A DNA stretch of 47,632 bases, taken from positions 1 to 47,632 of the forward strand of contig CAIYZC010000464.1 of NCBI GenBank assembly GCA_903930565.1, in the 5' to 3' direction. The position numbers and the translations under genes are program-made. The stretch comes from an uncultured Pedosphaera sp. (GTDB lineage Bacteria > Verrucomicrobiota > Verrucomicrobiia > Limisphaerales > Pedosphaeraceae). The notes beneath the pieces were generated by a model, which worked only from the letters and a program-made list of their open reading frames with translations, ran no database searches and was not told the origin of the DNA. Positions within the stretch are counted from its first letter, which is position 1; each line of letters starts with the position of its first letter. Positions 36,339 through 44,044 of this stretch are shown piece by piece.

Positions 36339-36893
36339 TTATTTGCCCTTGAGACCGCTTTCCACCATCTTGCGGAACTCGGGTTGGGCGGACTTGGCCA
36401 GGGCCTTGGGGGCGGTGAGGCGGATGAAGATGTTGCCCTCACTGGTTTCGACGATCGCGCCGAGGAGACCGAAATTGGGCACCGGTGCGGGGGCGGAGCC
36501 GGGCATGGAGGTGTCGTAGGTGCCTTCGGCCTGCACGTAGGTGACCTTGGATTTGCCCACGGTCAGGGATTCGGTCTTGGCGTTGATCTTTTCGCGGGGT
36601 TCCGTGAATTTGCCGAGCCAGCGGTCCACATTCGCCGCGACGCTGCCCGCTTCCCCGGCGGGAAACAGGAAAAACACCACATCGCCGGATTCCTTGCCGG
36701 CGGCGTCTTTAATGCGGTATTGGGCCTTGCGCATGGCGGAGGCCGTGGGCGCGGTTTCCCACGCTGCGGGTACGGTGAACGAAATGCCGGCGACTTCCAG
36801 CTTGGCGGCGGTTTGGGCGTGGAGCCGGGCGTCGCCCACGCAGGCAAGCGCGGCGCAGAGCAGACTCAAACGGAGGAAGGAGGTGAGTTTCAT
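36339..36893 (-). CDS. Exported protein of unknown function
   Basis: The 184-residue protein begins with a signal peptide (FLRLSLLCAALACVGDARLHAQ). The mature domain starts with KLEVAGISFTVPAAWETAPTASAMRKAQYRI and continues with GDVVFFLFPAGEAGSVAANVDRWLGKF and an IFIRLTAPKALAKSAQPEFRKMVESG ending. I have the impression that similar proteins (W..., MR.A.., GD...VF.FG..GG....N..RW) are common in Planctomycetes and Verrucomicrobia, but I know of no function. It lies 35 nt upstream of the DUF309 gene and may share its transcript. Confidence 0.75.
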   Translation of the reverse strand: MKLTSFLRLSLLCAALACVGDARLHAQTAAKLEVAGISFTVPAAWETAPTASAMRKAQYRIKDAAGKESGDVVFFLFPAGEAGSVAANVDRWLGKFTEPREKINAKTESLTVGKSKVTYVQAEGTYDTSMPGSAPAPVPNFGLLGAIVETSEGNIFIRLTAPKALAKSAQPEFRKMVESGLKGK

Positions 36894-37158
36894 AATTGAT
36901 TCTTTCGTGCCCTCACTTCACCAAGCCGCGCCGCGAAACGCAAGCCGCAAAAGGGCGCCGCAAGCGGCGGCTGGCGTCTTCAGAGGTGGAGAAACCCGTT
37001 CGGGGGACGCGGTCCCGGCGGTCGATAGCCCCCCGCAAGGTGGGCTGGTGGCCTTGACCGTCAGCAGAAAGCGATCTTAACCCTATTTTTCGGGCATCAG
37101 GTCACTTGCATTCATTGGCGCTGGGCTGGGGAAAACCGGCGGGTGGGACTTGGTCGCC

Positions 37159-37821
37159 TCAATTCAAGTGCGCGAGCCGGGCGAGGGCGGTCAGAATGGC
37201 CAGCGTGTCGCGCCACCACCAAATGAAGGCTTCGGCCACTGCCGTGCGGCCGGCCAGCAAGGGGATGGCGAGGAGGAGCCCGGCGCCGTTCCCGAGGAAA
37301 ATGATGACCGCCGAAAAGAACCATCCGTGTTGGGTGATGTCCGACTGGCGGGATTGGAGCACGTAGGCGGTGAGGGTGACGTGGAAAGCGTACGCCGCAC
37401 CCAGCAGGACATGGAAGACCGCCAGGTATGCCGACCAATCCCACCGCCAATCACCAACGAGATAAACCAAGACGACCCCGACCGCGTACAGTGGGAAGAA
37501 ATAGGGCGCCAGCGAGATCAGAAAGTTGTTCTTGCTCACCACGACGTGGCCGCCGCGCGCGGTGACTTTGAATTGGTGAACTTCGCCACCGAACAGCCAC
37601 GTCCAAAGGGCGTGCGTCAGTTCATGGCCGAAGACATACACCCACATGGGTTTGGGAAGCAGCCAGTAAATCACCCCCCAGGCGGCGGCCCCGGCGCCCA
37701 AAGCCACCCAGACCGTGTCGGCCGTGGAACTGGAGCGCAACACCCGCCCGAGGCTGCCCGCCAAGCCGACGCAAGCCGGAAGGAGGAGGACGGCGAGGAT
37801 GGTTTTAAACCACTTGGGCAT
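37159..37821 (-). CDS. Membrane protein with HExxH motif (M50-like)
   Basis: The 220-residue integral membrane protein has about six hydrophobic segments. An HELTH motif at residues 66-70 (WVYVFGHELTHALWTWLFGG) lies in the second one, as in M50 site-2-type zinc peptidases and their inactive relatives. The typical second metal motif NxxPxxPxDG is not visible, so activity is uncertain. The segment VHQFKVTARGGHVVVSKNNFLISLAPYFFPLYA is typical of this small membrane family. It follows dedA by 33 nt on the same strand. Confidence 0.8.
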   Translation of the reverse strand: MPKWFKTILAVLLLPACVGLAGSLGRVLRSSSTADTVWVALGAGAAAWGVIYWLLPKPMWVYVFGHELTHALWTWLFGGEVHQFKVTARGGHVVVSKNNFLISLAPYFFPLYAVGVVLVYLVGDWRWDWSAYLAVFHVLLGAAYAFHVTLTAYVLQSRQSDITQHGWFFSAVIIFLGNGAGLLLAIPLLAGRTAVAEAFIWWWRDTLAILTALARLAHLN

Positions 37822-37854
37822 GGCGCGGGGCAGCGCCCGGGGCGGGGTGGGGGA

Positions 37855-38475
37855 CTAAACCGCGGTCGGCCGCTTCATGTGGCGGTGGACAAAGAAATAG
37901 TAGATTCCCCCCAAAATGACCATGGCCCCGGCCACCCACAAGGTGACCCGGCGCAACTCGCCGCGCATCAACTGCTCGTCCTGGCCCATCTTGATGCCCA
38001 CCCAGCACAGCACCCCGCTCCAGATGGCGGAGCCCAAAAGGGTGAAGATGGAGAACATCCGGAAATCCATGCGAACAATGCCGGCGGGAATCCCGATCAA
38101 GTGGCGCACCACGGGGAGGAGACGGGAGATGAAAATGCCCATGGAGCCATATTCCGCGGCCCAGCGCTCGGCCCCGGCGATTTTGGCCGGAGGCAGCAGC
38201 ACGTAGGAGCCATAGCGCTCCAACAAGCGGCGGCCGCCCAAGCGCGCCGCCCAATACATGATGGCCGCGCCCAACCAGGAGCCGATCGTCCCGGCGATCA
38301 CGATGCCCGTGACACTGAATTTGCCGGAGGCGGCAGCCGGTGGAATCACAAACTCGCTGGGCAGCGGCACGATGGAGCTCTCCGCCGCCATCAGCAGGGC
38401 GATCAGGGCATAGCCCCCCGTGTCCAGGGCCTTCATGTACCATTGGAAGAGCGGTTCGAACAAATGTCGCAGCAT
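37855..38475 (-). CDS. DedA family membrane protein
   Basis: The 206-residue protein matches the DedA/SNARE-associated family of membrane proteins linked to undecaprenyl-phosphate or phospholipid flipping. Landmarks are MAAESSIVPLPSEFVIPPAA at the first re-entrant segment, GTIGSWLGAAIMYWAARLGGRRLL, and the conserved SRLLPVVRHLIGIPAGIVRMDFRMF, whose Arg residues are essential in studied members. A GSAIWSGVLCWVGIKMG helix follows. It is divergent from kdsD. Confidence 0.93.
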   Translation of the reverse strand: MLRHLFEPLFQWYMKALDTGGYALIALLMAAESSIVPLPSEFVIPPAAASGKFSVTGIVIAGTIGSWLGAAIMYWAARLGGRRLLERYGSYVLLPPAKIAGAERWAAEYGSMGIFISRLLPVVRHLIGIPAGIVRMDFRMFSIFTLLGSAIWSGVLCWVGIKMGQDEQLMRGELRRVTLWVAGAMVILGGIYYFFVHRHMKRPTAV

Positions 38476-38547
38476 GGCCAGTGCTTAACGTGAAACCACC
38501 CCGCGAAGCAAGCCGGCAAACCGCTCTGGTGACCTGCCGGCCGCTCT

Positions 38548-38620
38548 TTTGAGATACGTGGTGAGACAAACTATGGTCTGACCCAATCAGGGGCTCAAAC
38601 CATAGTTTGTCCATCTCAAA
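38548..38620. repeat. 73-nt nested inverted repeat between divergent genes
   Basis: The outer arms TTTGAGAT (38548-38555) and ATCTCAAA (38613-38620) pair perfectly. The inner arms GACAAACTATGGT (38565-38577) and ACCATAGTTTGTC (38599-38611) pair over 13 bp. The 21-nt loop holds a further short complementary pair. The structure lies between the starts of dedA and kdsD, so it is not a terminator of either. It may be an inserted palindromic element or an operator. Confidence 0.8.
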
Positions 38621-38705
38621 TCGTCTCGCGGTGGCTCCGCCACGCGGCGAGCCATCCGAGCGATCCGCATTGAAACCGCCGCGCGGGGATGGCAGATTGC
38701 GGGGG

Positions 38706-39680
38706 ATGAGTCATTTGGCCCGGGCGCGGGAAGTTTTTGCGGTGGAAATGGCGGCGCTGCGAAGCGTCCGCGGCTTGTTGGACGAAAATTTCGACCGGGC
38801 GGTCGAGCGTGTCGTCGCCGCTTTGGCGGAACGGGGCAAAATTGTGGTGGTGGGCATTGGCAAGTCAGGCAACGTGGGGGGCAAAATCGCCGCAACCCTG
38901 ACCAGCACCGGATCCACCAGCGTGATCATGAACAGCGTCGACGCGTTGCACGGCGATCTGGGCGTGGTGAACGACGGCGATGTCATTTTGGCGTTGAGCT
39001 ATTCCGGGGAATCTGAAGAATTGGTTTCCTTGATTCCCGCCTTGAAACGCTTTCGCGTGGTGATTGTCACTATGACGGGATCGTTAAAATCCTCGCTCGC
39101 CCGGCATAGTGATGTGGTTTTAAACGTTAAAGTGCCCAAGGAGGCCTGCCCCTTCAATTTGGCGCCCACGGCCAGTACGACGGCCATGCTGGTGATGGGG
39201 GACGCGCTGGCGATGGCGGTGATGGAGGCCCGGGGCTTTCGGGCCTCGGATTTCGCGCGGCATCATCCCGCCGGGGCGATTGGGCGGGCTTTGCTGCTCA
39301 AGGTGGGGGACATCATGCGCCAAGGGGAACGGAACGCGGTGGCGCCGGAGGATTTGACCGTGGAAGCGGCCTTGTTGGTGATGACGCGCGCCAAATCCGG
39401 CAGTTTGAGCATTGTCAACGCCCGCGGACGCTTGGTCGGGGTGTTCACGGACGGTGATTTGCGGCGTTTGATGGCGGCGGATCGGCAAGGTTGCTTCGAC
39501 CGGCCGTTGCGCACAGTCATGACCCGCCGTCCGGTGGCCATCCGGGAGGACGCCTTGGCGGTCGCGGCCTTGAAACTGTTCGATGAACGCAACATCGATG
39601 ATTTGATCGTGGTGAACGCCCGAAACGAGCCCGTGGGTTTGATCGATTCGCAGGATTTGCCCAAGCTCAAAATGGTCTGA
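38706..39680 (+). CDS. kdsD: D-arabinose-5-phosphate isomerase (KpsF/GutQ family)
   Basis: KdsD interconverts ribulose-5-phosphate and arabinose-5-phosphate, the first step of Kdo synthesis for lipopolysaccharide. The 324 residues consist of an SIS domain (GKIVVVGIGKSGNVGGKIAATLTSTG, LALSYSGESEELVSLIPALKR, PFNLAPTASTTAMLVMGDALA) and two CBS domains (from about residue 200, with VGVFTDGDLRRLM and VGLIDSQDLPKLK). The ATG at 38706 has a GGGGG ribosome-binding stretch; longer upstream frames run through the repeat region. Its presence supports a Gram-negative outer membrane with Kdo-containing lipopolysaccharide. Confidence 0.96.
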   Translation: MSHLARAREVFAVEMAALRSVRGLLDENFDRAVERVVAALAERGKIVVVGIGKSGNVGGKIAATLTSTGSTSVIMNSVDALHGDLGVVNDGDVILALSYSGESEELVSLIPALKRFRVVIVTMTGSLKSSLARHSDVVLNVKVPKEACPFNLAPTASTTAMLVMGDALAMAVMEARGFRASDFARHHPAGAIGRALLLKVGDIMRQGERNAVAPEDLTVEAALLVMTRAKSGSLSIVNARGRLVGVFTDGDLRRLMAADRQGCFDRPLRTVMTRRPVAIREDALAVAALKLFDERNIDDLIVVNARNEPVGLIDSQDLPKLKMV

Positions 39681-39700
39681 ACCTCCCCCCTCCCTTAGCG

Positions 39701-40522
39701 ATGCGCCCAATTGTCCTGATTCTGCTTGCCGTGGCCGGCCTATTCGGTTTAACCGGTTGTGCCACGATGTCCGAACCCAACCCGGCCAACCCTGCGCCCG
39801 CCACCGCCCGTCCGGCGGTGCCGCCCGCCCCTCCGGGCATGGCGGCCCGGACGTTCCAACGCACCCTTCCGGCGGGGGCGAAAACGGAATACCTGCTGCA
39901 ATTGCCCCCGGGTTATGCCGCCGCCGCCAACCGGCGGTGGCCGTTGATCCTGTTTCTCCACGGGGCGGGGGAACGGGGCAACGAGGTGGCGCGGGTCGCG
40001 CAGCATGGTCCGATGAAGTTTCTGGCGCAACACCCCGAAATGCCGTTCATCGTGGTGGCCCCGCAATGTGTGCCCGGAGAGCATTGGTCCACGGAAGCCC
40101 TGCTGGCTTTGTTGGACGATGTGACCCAGCGTTACGCGGTGGACGCGCGGCGGGTTTATCTGACGGGCTTGAGCATGGGCGGCTACGGGACTTGGAACTT
40201 GGGCACCTCGCATCCCGAGCGGTTTGCGGCCATCGCGCCTATCTGTGGGGGTGGGGAATTGATTTCAGTCCTGTTGACCCGGGATTTCGACGGGCGGCGG
40301 GAGGCTTTGCAAAGGCTGCCGATCTGGGCGTTTCACGGGGCGAAGGACTTGACGGTGCCGTTGGCGGAATCCGAGCGGATGGTCAAGCTGGCCCGGGAAT
40401 CGGGCGGTCGGGAAGTGGAATTAACCGTGTACCCGAACGCGGGCCACGATTCTTGGACGGAAACGTACGGCCACCCGCGCTTGTACGAGTGGTTTTTGCG
40501 GCATCAATTGGGCGGCCTGTGA
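39701..40522 (+). CDS. Lipoprotein alpha/beta hydrolase (prolyl-oligopeptidase/esterase type)
   Basis: The 273-residue protein has a lipoprotein signal with lipobox LTGC at residues 17-20, then a Pro/Ala-rich tether. The hydrolase domain shows LILFLHGAGERGNEVARV near residue 85 (oxyanion region), the nucleophile elbow VYLTGLSMGGYGTWNL near residue 160, the acid in IWAFHGAKDLTVPL and the His in YPNAGHDSWTETY. This set is typical of phospholipase/carboxylesterase or prolyl-oligopeptidase-like hydrolases frequently annotated in PVC bacteria. The substrate is unknown. It follows kdsD by 20 nt, possibly in the same transcript. Confidence 0.92.
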   Translation: MRPIVLILLAVAGLFGLTGCATMSEPNPANPAPATARPAVPPAPPGMAARTFQRTLPAGAKTEYLLQLPPGYAAAANRRWPLILFLHGAGERGNEVARVAQHGPMKFLAQHPEMPFIVVAPQCVPGEHWSTEALLALLDDVTQRYAVDARRVYLTGLSMGGYGTWNLGTSHPERFAAIAPICGGGELISVLLTRDFDGRREALQRLPIWAFHGAKDLTVPLAESERMVKLARESGGREVELTVYPNAGHDSWTETYGHPRLYEWFLRHQLGGL

Positions 40523-40547
40523 GCCCTCCGGGCGCCGACCAATCCGC

Positions 40548-40682
40548 TTAGTCGCGGGGTTTGCCGCGCAGCGTCACGTCGGGGCCGTCGGCCGAGCCGA
40601 ATGCCGCCACCCACAGGGCGGGGCCGAAGAAGAACAAAATTCCGATGGGGACACACAGCACACCCCAGATATTCGAATCCAT
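40548..40682 (-). CDS. Small single-helix membrane protein
   Basis: A 44-residue frame starts at ATG 40682, with AAGG six bases upstream on the minus strand. It encodes one hydrophobic segment (WGVLCVPIGILFFFGPALWVAA) followed by a polar, basic tail. It lies in the gap between the hydrolase and the kinase genes, convergent with the former. Small membrane proteins of this form are plausible, but coding status is unproven. Confidence 0.45.
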   Translation of the reverse strand: MDSNIWGVLCVPIGILFFFGPALWVAAFGSADGPDVTLRGKPRD

Positions 40683-40852
40683 ATGCCTTGGGAGCATAGG
40701 CCGACGCCGGGGTTTGGCAAGGAAAAGAAAAGCGCCGCGGGGGGCGGCCTCGGTTTGGCCCCGGTTGCCAATCACTTGCGGCCGGGAAGGGCATCGGCCA
40801 TAGTTTTAGCTGCCGTCCAAACGATTAAACGGGCGGGAGCAAGGCAAACTTG

Positions 40853-41920
40853 GTGACTGGAAAAGAATTCAGCGGACGTTGGCAAAATCTGGCCGCGCTG
40901 TCGATGGCGCAGCGGGTGGCTTTGTGCCTCTTCATGGTCTTCGTGGTCGGCGTGTTCGATTTCCTGACCGGCTTTGAATTGAATTTTTTCGCTTTTTACC
41001 TGATCCCCGTGTTTCTGGCGGTTTGGTGTGTGAGCCGGGGGTTCGGCATGGTGATTTCGATCCTGTGCGTGGGGGCCTCCATCGCGGGGGATTTGAACGC
41101 GGGCGTGCGCTATTCCAGTTCCCTGGTGCCCATCTGGAATGTGGCCATCTCCATGATTTTTTACCTGGTGGTGGTTTGGATTTTGGCCACCCTCCGCTCG
41201 CTGCACCAGCGCTTGGAGGAGCGGGTGCGGCAACGGACCGCCGCGTTGAACAGCGAAATGCAGGAGCGGTTGCGGTTGGAGGAGGAGATTCTGAACGTGA
41301 GCGAGCGGGAGCAGCGCCGCATCGGCCACGATCTGCACGACAGCCTGTGCCAGCACCTGACCGGGGTGGCGCTGGCGGGCGAGGTCCTGCGGGAACAATT
41401 GGCCGCGCAGGGCCGGGCGGAGGCGCCGGCGCTGGGGCGGATTGTGGGCATGATCGAAAAGGCGATTGAATTGACGCGCACCTTGGCGCGGGGATTGCAC
41501 CCTTTCGAGCTGAAGGGGGAGGGTTTCCCCGACGCGCTGCGCGAGCTCACCAACACCATCACCCTCGGTTTTAAAATACCCTGTTATTTCGCCGGGGACC
41601 GCCAAGCCGTAAACTTGGCCCCGGGCGTCGGCGTCCATTTGTACCGGATCGCCCAGGAAGCCATCAACAACGCTTTGAAACACAGCAAGGCGCGGGAAAT
41701 CCGCGTGGGGCTGGAAACCGACGCCGACTTCGTGACTCTCACCGTGGCCGATGACGGGGTGGGGGTTCCCCGGAATCCACCGGGTGGCAAGGGCATGGGC
41801 CTGCGGATCATGGCCTACCGGGCCAGTGTCATCGGCGCCCAATTTGACCTCGAGCGGCTCCACCCGCAGGGCACCCGTATCCGCTGCCGCGTGCCCCTGG
41901 TGGCGCCGGCCGTCGCCTGA
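40853..41920 (+). CDS. Sensor histidine kinase (NarL-type, HisKA_3)
   Basis: The 355-residue protein has about four membrane helices in the first 120 residues (MASE-like, with no large periplasmic loop). A short coiled coil RLEERVRQRTAALNSEMQERLRLEEEI follows. The phosphoacceptor box is EQRRIGHDLHDSLCQHLTG, typical of NarX/DesK-type kinases. The ATPase domain has HLYRIAQEAINNALKHSKA (N box) and VTLTVADDGVGV (G1), then KGMGLRIMAYRA (G2). The GTG at 40853, 8 nt after AAGG, is the proposed start; a TTG at 40850 is an alternative. It shares one base with the next gene. The signal may be perceived in the membrane. Confidence 0.94.
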   Translation: MTGKEFSGRWQNLAALSMAQRVALCLFMVFVVGVFDFLTGFELNFFAFYLIPVFLAVWCVSRGFGMVISILCVGASIAGDLNAGVRYSSSLVPIWNVAISMIFYLVVVWILATLRSLHQRLEERVRQRTAALNSEMQERLRLEEEILNVSEREQRRIGHDLHDSLCQHLTGVALAGEVLREQLAAQGRAEAPALGRIVGMIEKAIELTRTLARGLHPFELKGEGFPDALRELTNTITLGFKIPCYFAGDRQAVNLAPGVGVHLYRIAQEAINNALKHSKAREIRVGLETDADFVTLTVADDGVGVPRNPPGGKGMGLRIMAYRASVIGAQFDLERLHPQGTRIRCRVPLVAPAVA

Positions 41921-42579
41921 TGCAACCCAAGGCAAAAGTTTTGTTGGTGGACGACCACCCGCTCGTGCGGGAATGGCTCGGCACCTTGATCAACCAGCAA
42001 CCCGACCTGGAGGTGTGCGGGGAGGTGGCGAATGCCCCGCAGGCGCTCGGCCACCTGGCCGCCCACCCGGCGGACATCGCGATTGTGGATATTTCGATGG
42101 ATGGCGGGTCCGGTCTGGAGCTCATCAAGAGCGTCAAGATCGCCCACCCGCACCTGCGCGTCATTGTGCTCTCGATGCACGACGAGGAAATGTATGCCGA
42201 GCGGGCCCTCCGCGCGGGTGCCCGCGGCTACATCATGAAACGCGAAGCCACCAAGCGGGTGCTGGAGGCAATCCGCGCCGTGCTGGCGGGGCGGCTGTAC
42301 CTGAGCGACAAAATGACCGCGGCCATGGCGGAGCGGTTCGTGGAGCGCGGGCCCCGGCCCGCCGGCTCACGGATCGCGGAGTTGAGCGACCGGGAACTCG
42401 AAGTGTTCGAGCTGCTCGGCCGCGGCCAGAGCACCCGCCAGATTGCGGATGACCTGCATGTGAGTTTCAAGACCGTCCAGGCCTTCTGCGCCCGGATCAA
42501 GGAGAAGTTGCAAGTGGCCAATGCCACGGAATTGCTCGTCGAGGCCGTCCGCTGGCACGACCGCCGCGAGCGGCCCTGA
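41920..42579 (+). CDS. Response regulator, NarL/FixJ family
   Basis: The 219-residue product has a receiver domain (VLLVDDHPLVREWL, phosphorylation site Asp57 in IAIVDISM, LSMHD and switch Lys in RGYIMKREA). A LuxR-type DNA-binding domain follows (LSDRELEVFELLGRGQSTRQIADDLHVSFKTVQAFCARIKEKLQ). The recognition helix carries VQAFCARI where VE.HR..I is more usual. The ATG overlaps the kinase stop (TGATG), so the pair is translationally coupled. It lies just upstream of the efflux operon and is its likely regulator. Confidence 0.95.
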   Translation: MQPKAKVLLVDDHPLVREWLGTLINQQPDLEVCGEVANAPQALGHLAAHPADIAIVDISMDGGSGLELIKSVKIAHPHLRVIVLSMHDEEMYAERALRAGARGYIMKREATKRVLEAIRAVLAGRLYLSDKMTAAMAERFVERGPRPAGSRIAELSDRELEVFELLGRGQSTRQIADDLHVSFKTVQAFCARIKEKLQVANATELLVEAVRWHDRRERP

Positions 42580-42596
42580 GGCGCCCCCCGCGCCGC

Positions 42597-42615
42597 TGTA
42601 CGGTCCCGCCGTACA
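42597..42615. promoter_or_regulatory. Perfect palindrome upstream of the efflux operon, candidate operator
   Basis: TGTACGG-TCCCG-CCGTACA is a perfect 7-bp inverted repeat with a 5-nt centre. It lies 17 nt after the response-regulator stop and about 160 nt before the efflux adaptor. It has no T-run, which argues against a terminator. The form suits a dimeric LuxR/NarL-type regulator. Confidence 0.5.
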
Positions 42616-42775
42616 CGAAGTATAGGCCCCGCCCCACAGACAGGCATGGCGGCCGCGCTTTATGGTTTAAGGCGTGAGCGCGAAGATCGCAATCCTACCG
42701 GGGGCCACCCGGCGCCCATGGCGAGGGGCGCCGCCGCCCCCTTGGATTGTCCGCGTACCGCAACTTTAAACTACG

Positions 42776-44002
42776 ATGAAAAACTACACCCCGACGGGCC
42801 GGTCTCCGGCCAAGTTGGCGGGACTGCTGGCCGTGGCCGCCACCGCCGGACTCCTGCTGCGCACCGGCTTCGGCGAGCCGTCCGTCCCCAAGTCCCCCGC
42901 CCCGGCTCCGGTCCCGGCCGGCCAGACCTCCTCGGCGCCGACGCCGGACGCCGCGGCCGTCACCCTCACCGCCGACCAATTGGCCGCCATCAAGCTCGCC
43001 CCCGTGGGCACCCACGAATTCCCCTTGGAGAAGGACGCGGTGGGGAGCATCGATTACGATGAGGATCTCGCGGTGCCGGTGTCCACGCCCTATCCGGGGA
43101 AAATCATCGCCACCTTCGCCAAGCTGGGGGACGACGTCCGGAAAGGCCAGCCGCTCTACACGATCGACAGTCCGGATTTGGTGCAAGCCGAGTCCACGCT
43201 GATCGGCGCGGCGGCGGCCTTCGCGCTGACCAGCAAAGAATTGGCGCGGGCCAGGAGTCTCTTCGGCACCAACGGGGTTTCGGAACGCGAGGTGGAGCAG
43301 GCCACCGCCGACGCCCAGACGGCGGAAGGGGCGCTGAAGGCGGCGCGGGATTCCGTGCGGGTGTTCGGTAAAAGCGAGCCGGAGATCGACGCGGCGATCG
43401 CCACCCGGCAGATCGACCACACACTGCTTGTTTCCAGCCCGATCAACGGGCGGATCACCGCGCGCAACGCGCAGCCCGGCTTGCTCGTCCAGCCCGGCAT
43501 AACCCCCGCGCCCTATTCCGTCGCGGATCTGAGCAGCAAATGGATGTTGGCCAGCGTGACGGAGACGGACAGCGCGATGTTCCGGCCGGGGCAGCGCGCC
43601 CGGGCGACATTGATGGCCCATCCGGGGCGCACTTTCGAAGGCCAAATCGCCCGCTTGGGATCGTCCGTCGATCCCACCACCCACCGGCTCACGCTCCGCG
43701 TGGAATTGCCGGACCCGCAGGACGAACTGCGACCGGGAATGCTGGCCAATTTCACCATCGTGGTGAAGGAGCCGGCGACCGCGACCGCCGTGCCGCTGGC
43801 CGCGGTGGTGCGGAACGGCGACGGCACCATGAATGCCTGGGTGACCACGGACCACAAAAGGTTTGTGCAACGGCCGGTCAAGGTGGGGCTGCAACACGCC
43901 GGGAATTATCAGATTCTCGAAGGTTTAAAGCCCGGGGAGCAGGCGGTGACGGAAGGGGCGGTGTTCCTCGCCAACATCCTGTTTGGGCCGCCCGCGGACT
44001 AA
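42776..44002 (+). CDS. RND efflux periplasmic adaptor (CzcB/CusB-like)
   Basis: The 408-residue membrane-fusion protein has a hydrophobic N-terminal segment (LAGLLAVAATAGLLL) and a Pro/Ala-rich linker. Its domains follow the usual order: barrel-sandwich start YPGKIIATFAKLGDDVRKGQPLYTIDSPDLVQAE, helical hairpin to about residue 215, then the returning hybrid strand LLVSSPINGRITARNAQPGLLVQPG, and a beta-barrel (ADLSSKWMLASVTETDSAMFRPGQRA). The final membrane-proximal domain is AWVTTDHKRFVQRPVKVG...EGLKPGEQAVTEGA. It links the inner pump to an outer-membrane channel. Substrate: probably metal cations, by its pump partner. Confidence 0.93.
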   Translation: MKNYTPTGRSPAKLAGLLAVAATAGLLLRTGFGEPSVPKSPAPAPVPAGQTSSAPTPDAAAVTLTADQLAAIKLAPVGTHEFPLEKDAVGSIDYDEDLAVPVSTPYPGKIIATFAKLGDDVRKGQPLYTIDSPDLVQAESTLIGAAAAFALTSKELARARSLFGTNGVSEREVEQATADAQTAEGALKAARDSVRVFGKSEPEIDAAIATRQIDHTLLVSSPINGRITARNAQPGLLVQPGITPAPYSVADLSSKWMLASVTETDSAMFRPGQRARATLMAHPGRTFEGQIARLGSSVDPTTHRLTLRVELPDPQDELRPGMLANFTIVVKEPATATAVPLAAVVRNGDGTMNAWVTTDHKRFVQRPVKVGLQHAGNYQILEGLKPGEQAVTEGAVFLANILFGPPAD

Positions 44003-44044
44003 ACTCCCGTCGCCACCACCGCATTCCACGAACCCATATTCTCC

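Noticed and set aside
38548-38620. Inverted repeat as a bidirectional terminator
   Set aside because: Both flanking genes start, rather than end, next to it.
42597-42615. Palindrome as a terminator of the response-regulator gene
   Set aside because: No T-run follows and the stem is only 7 bp; an operator is the better reading.
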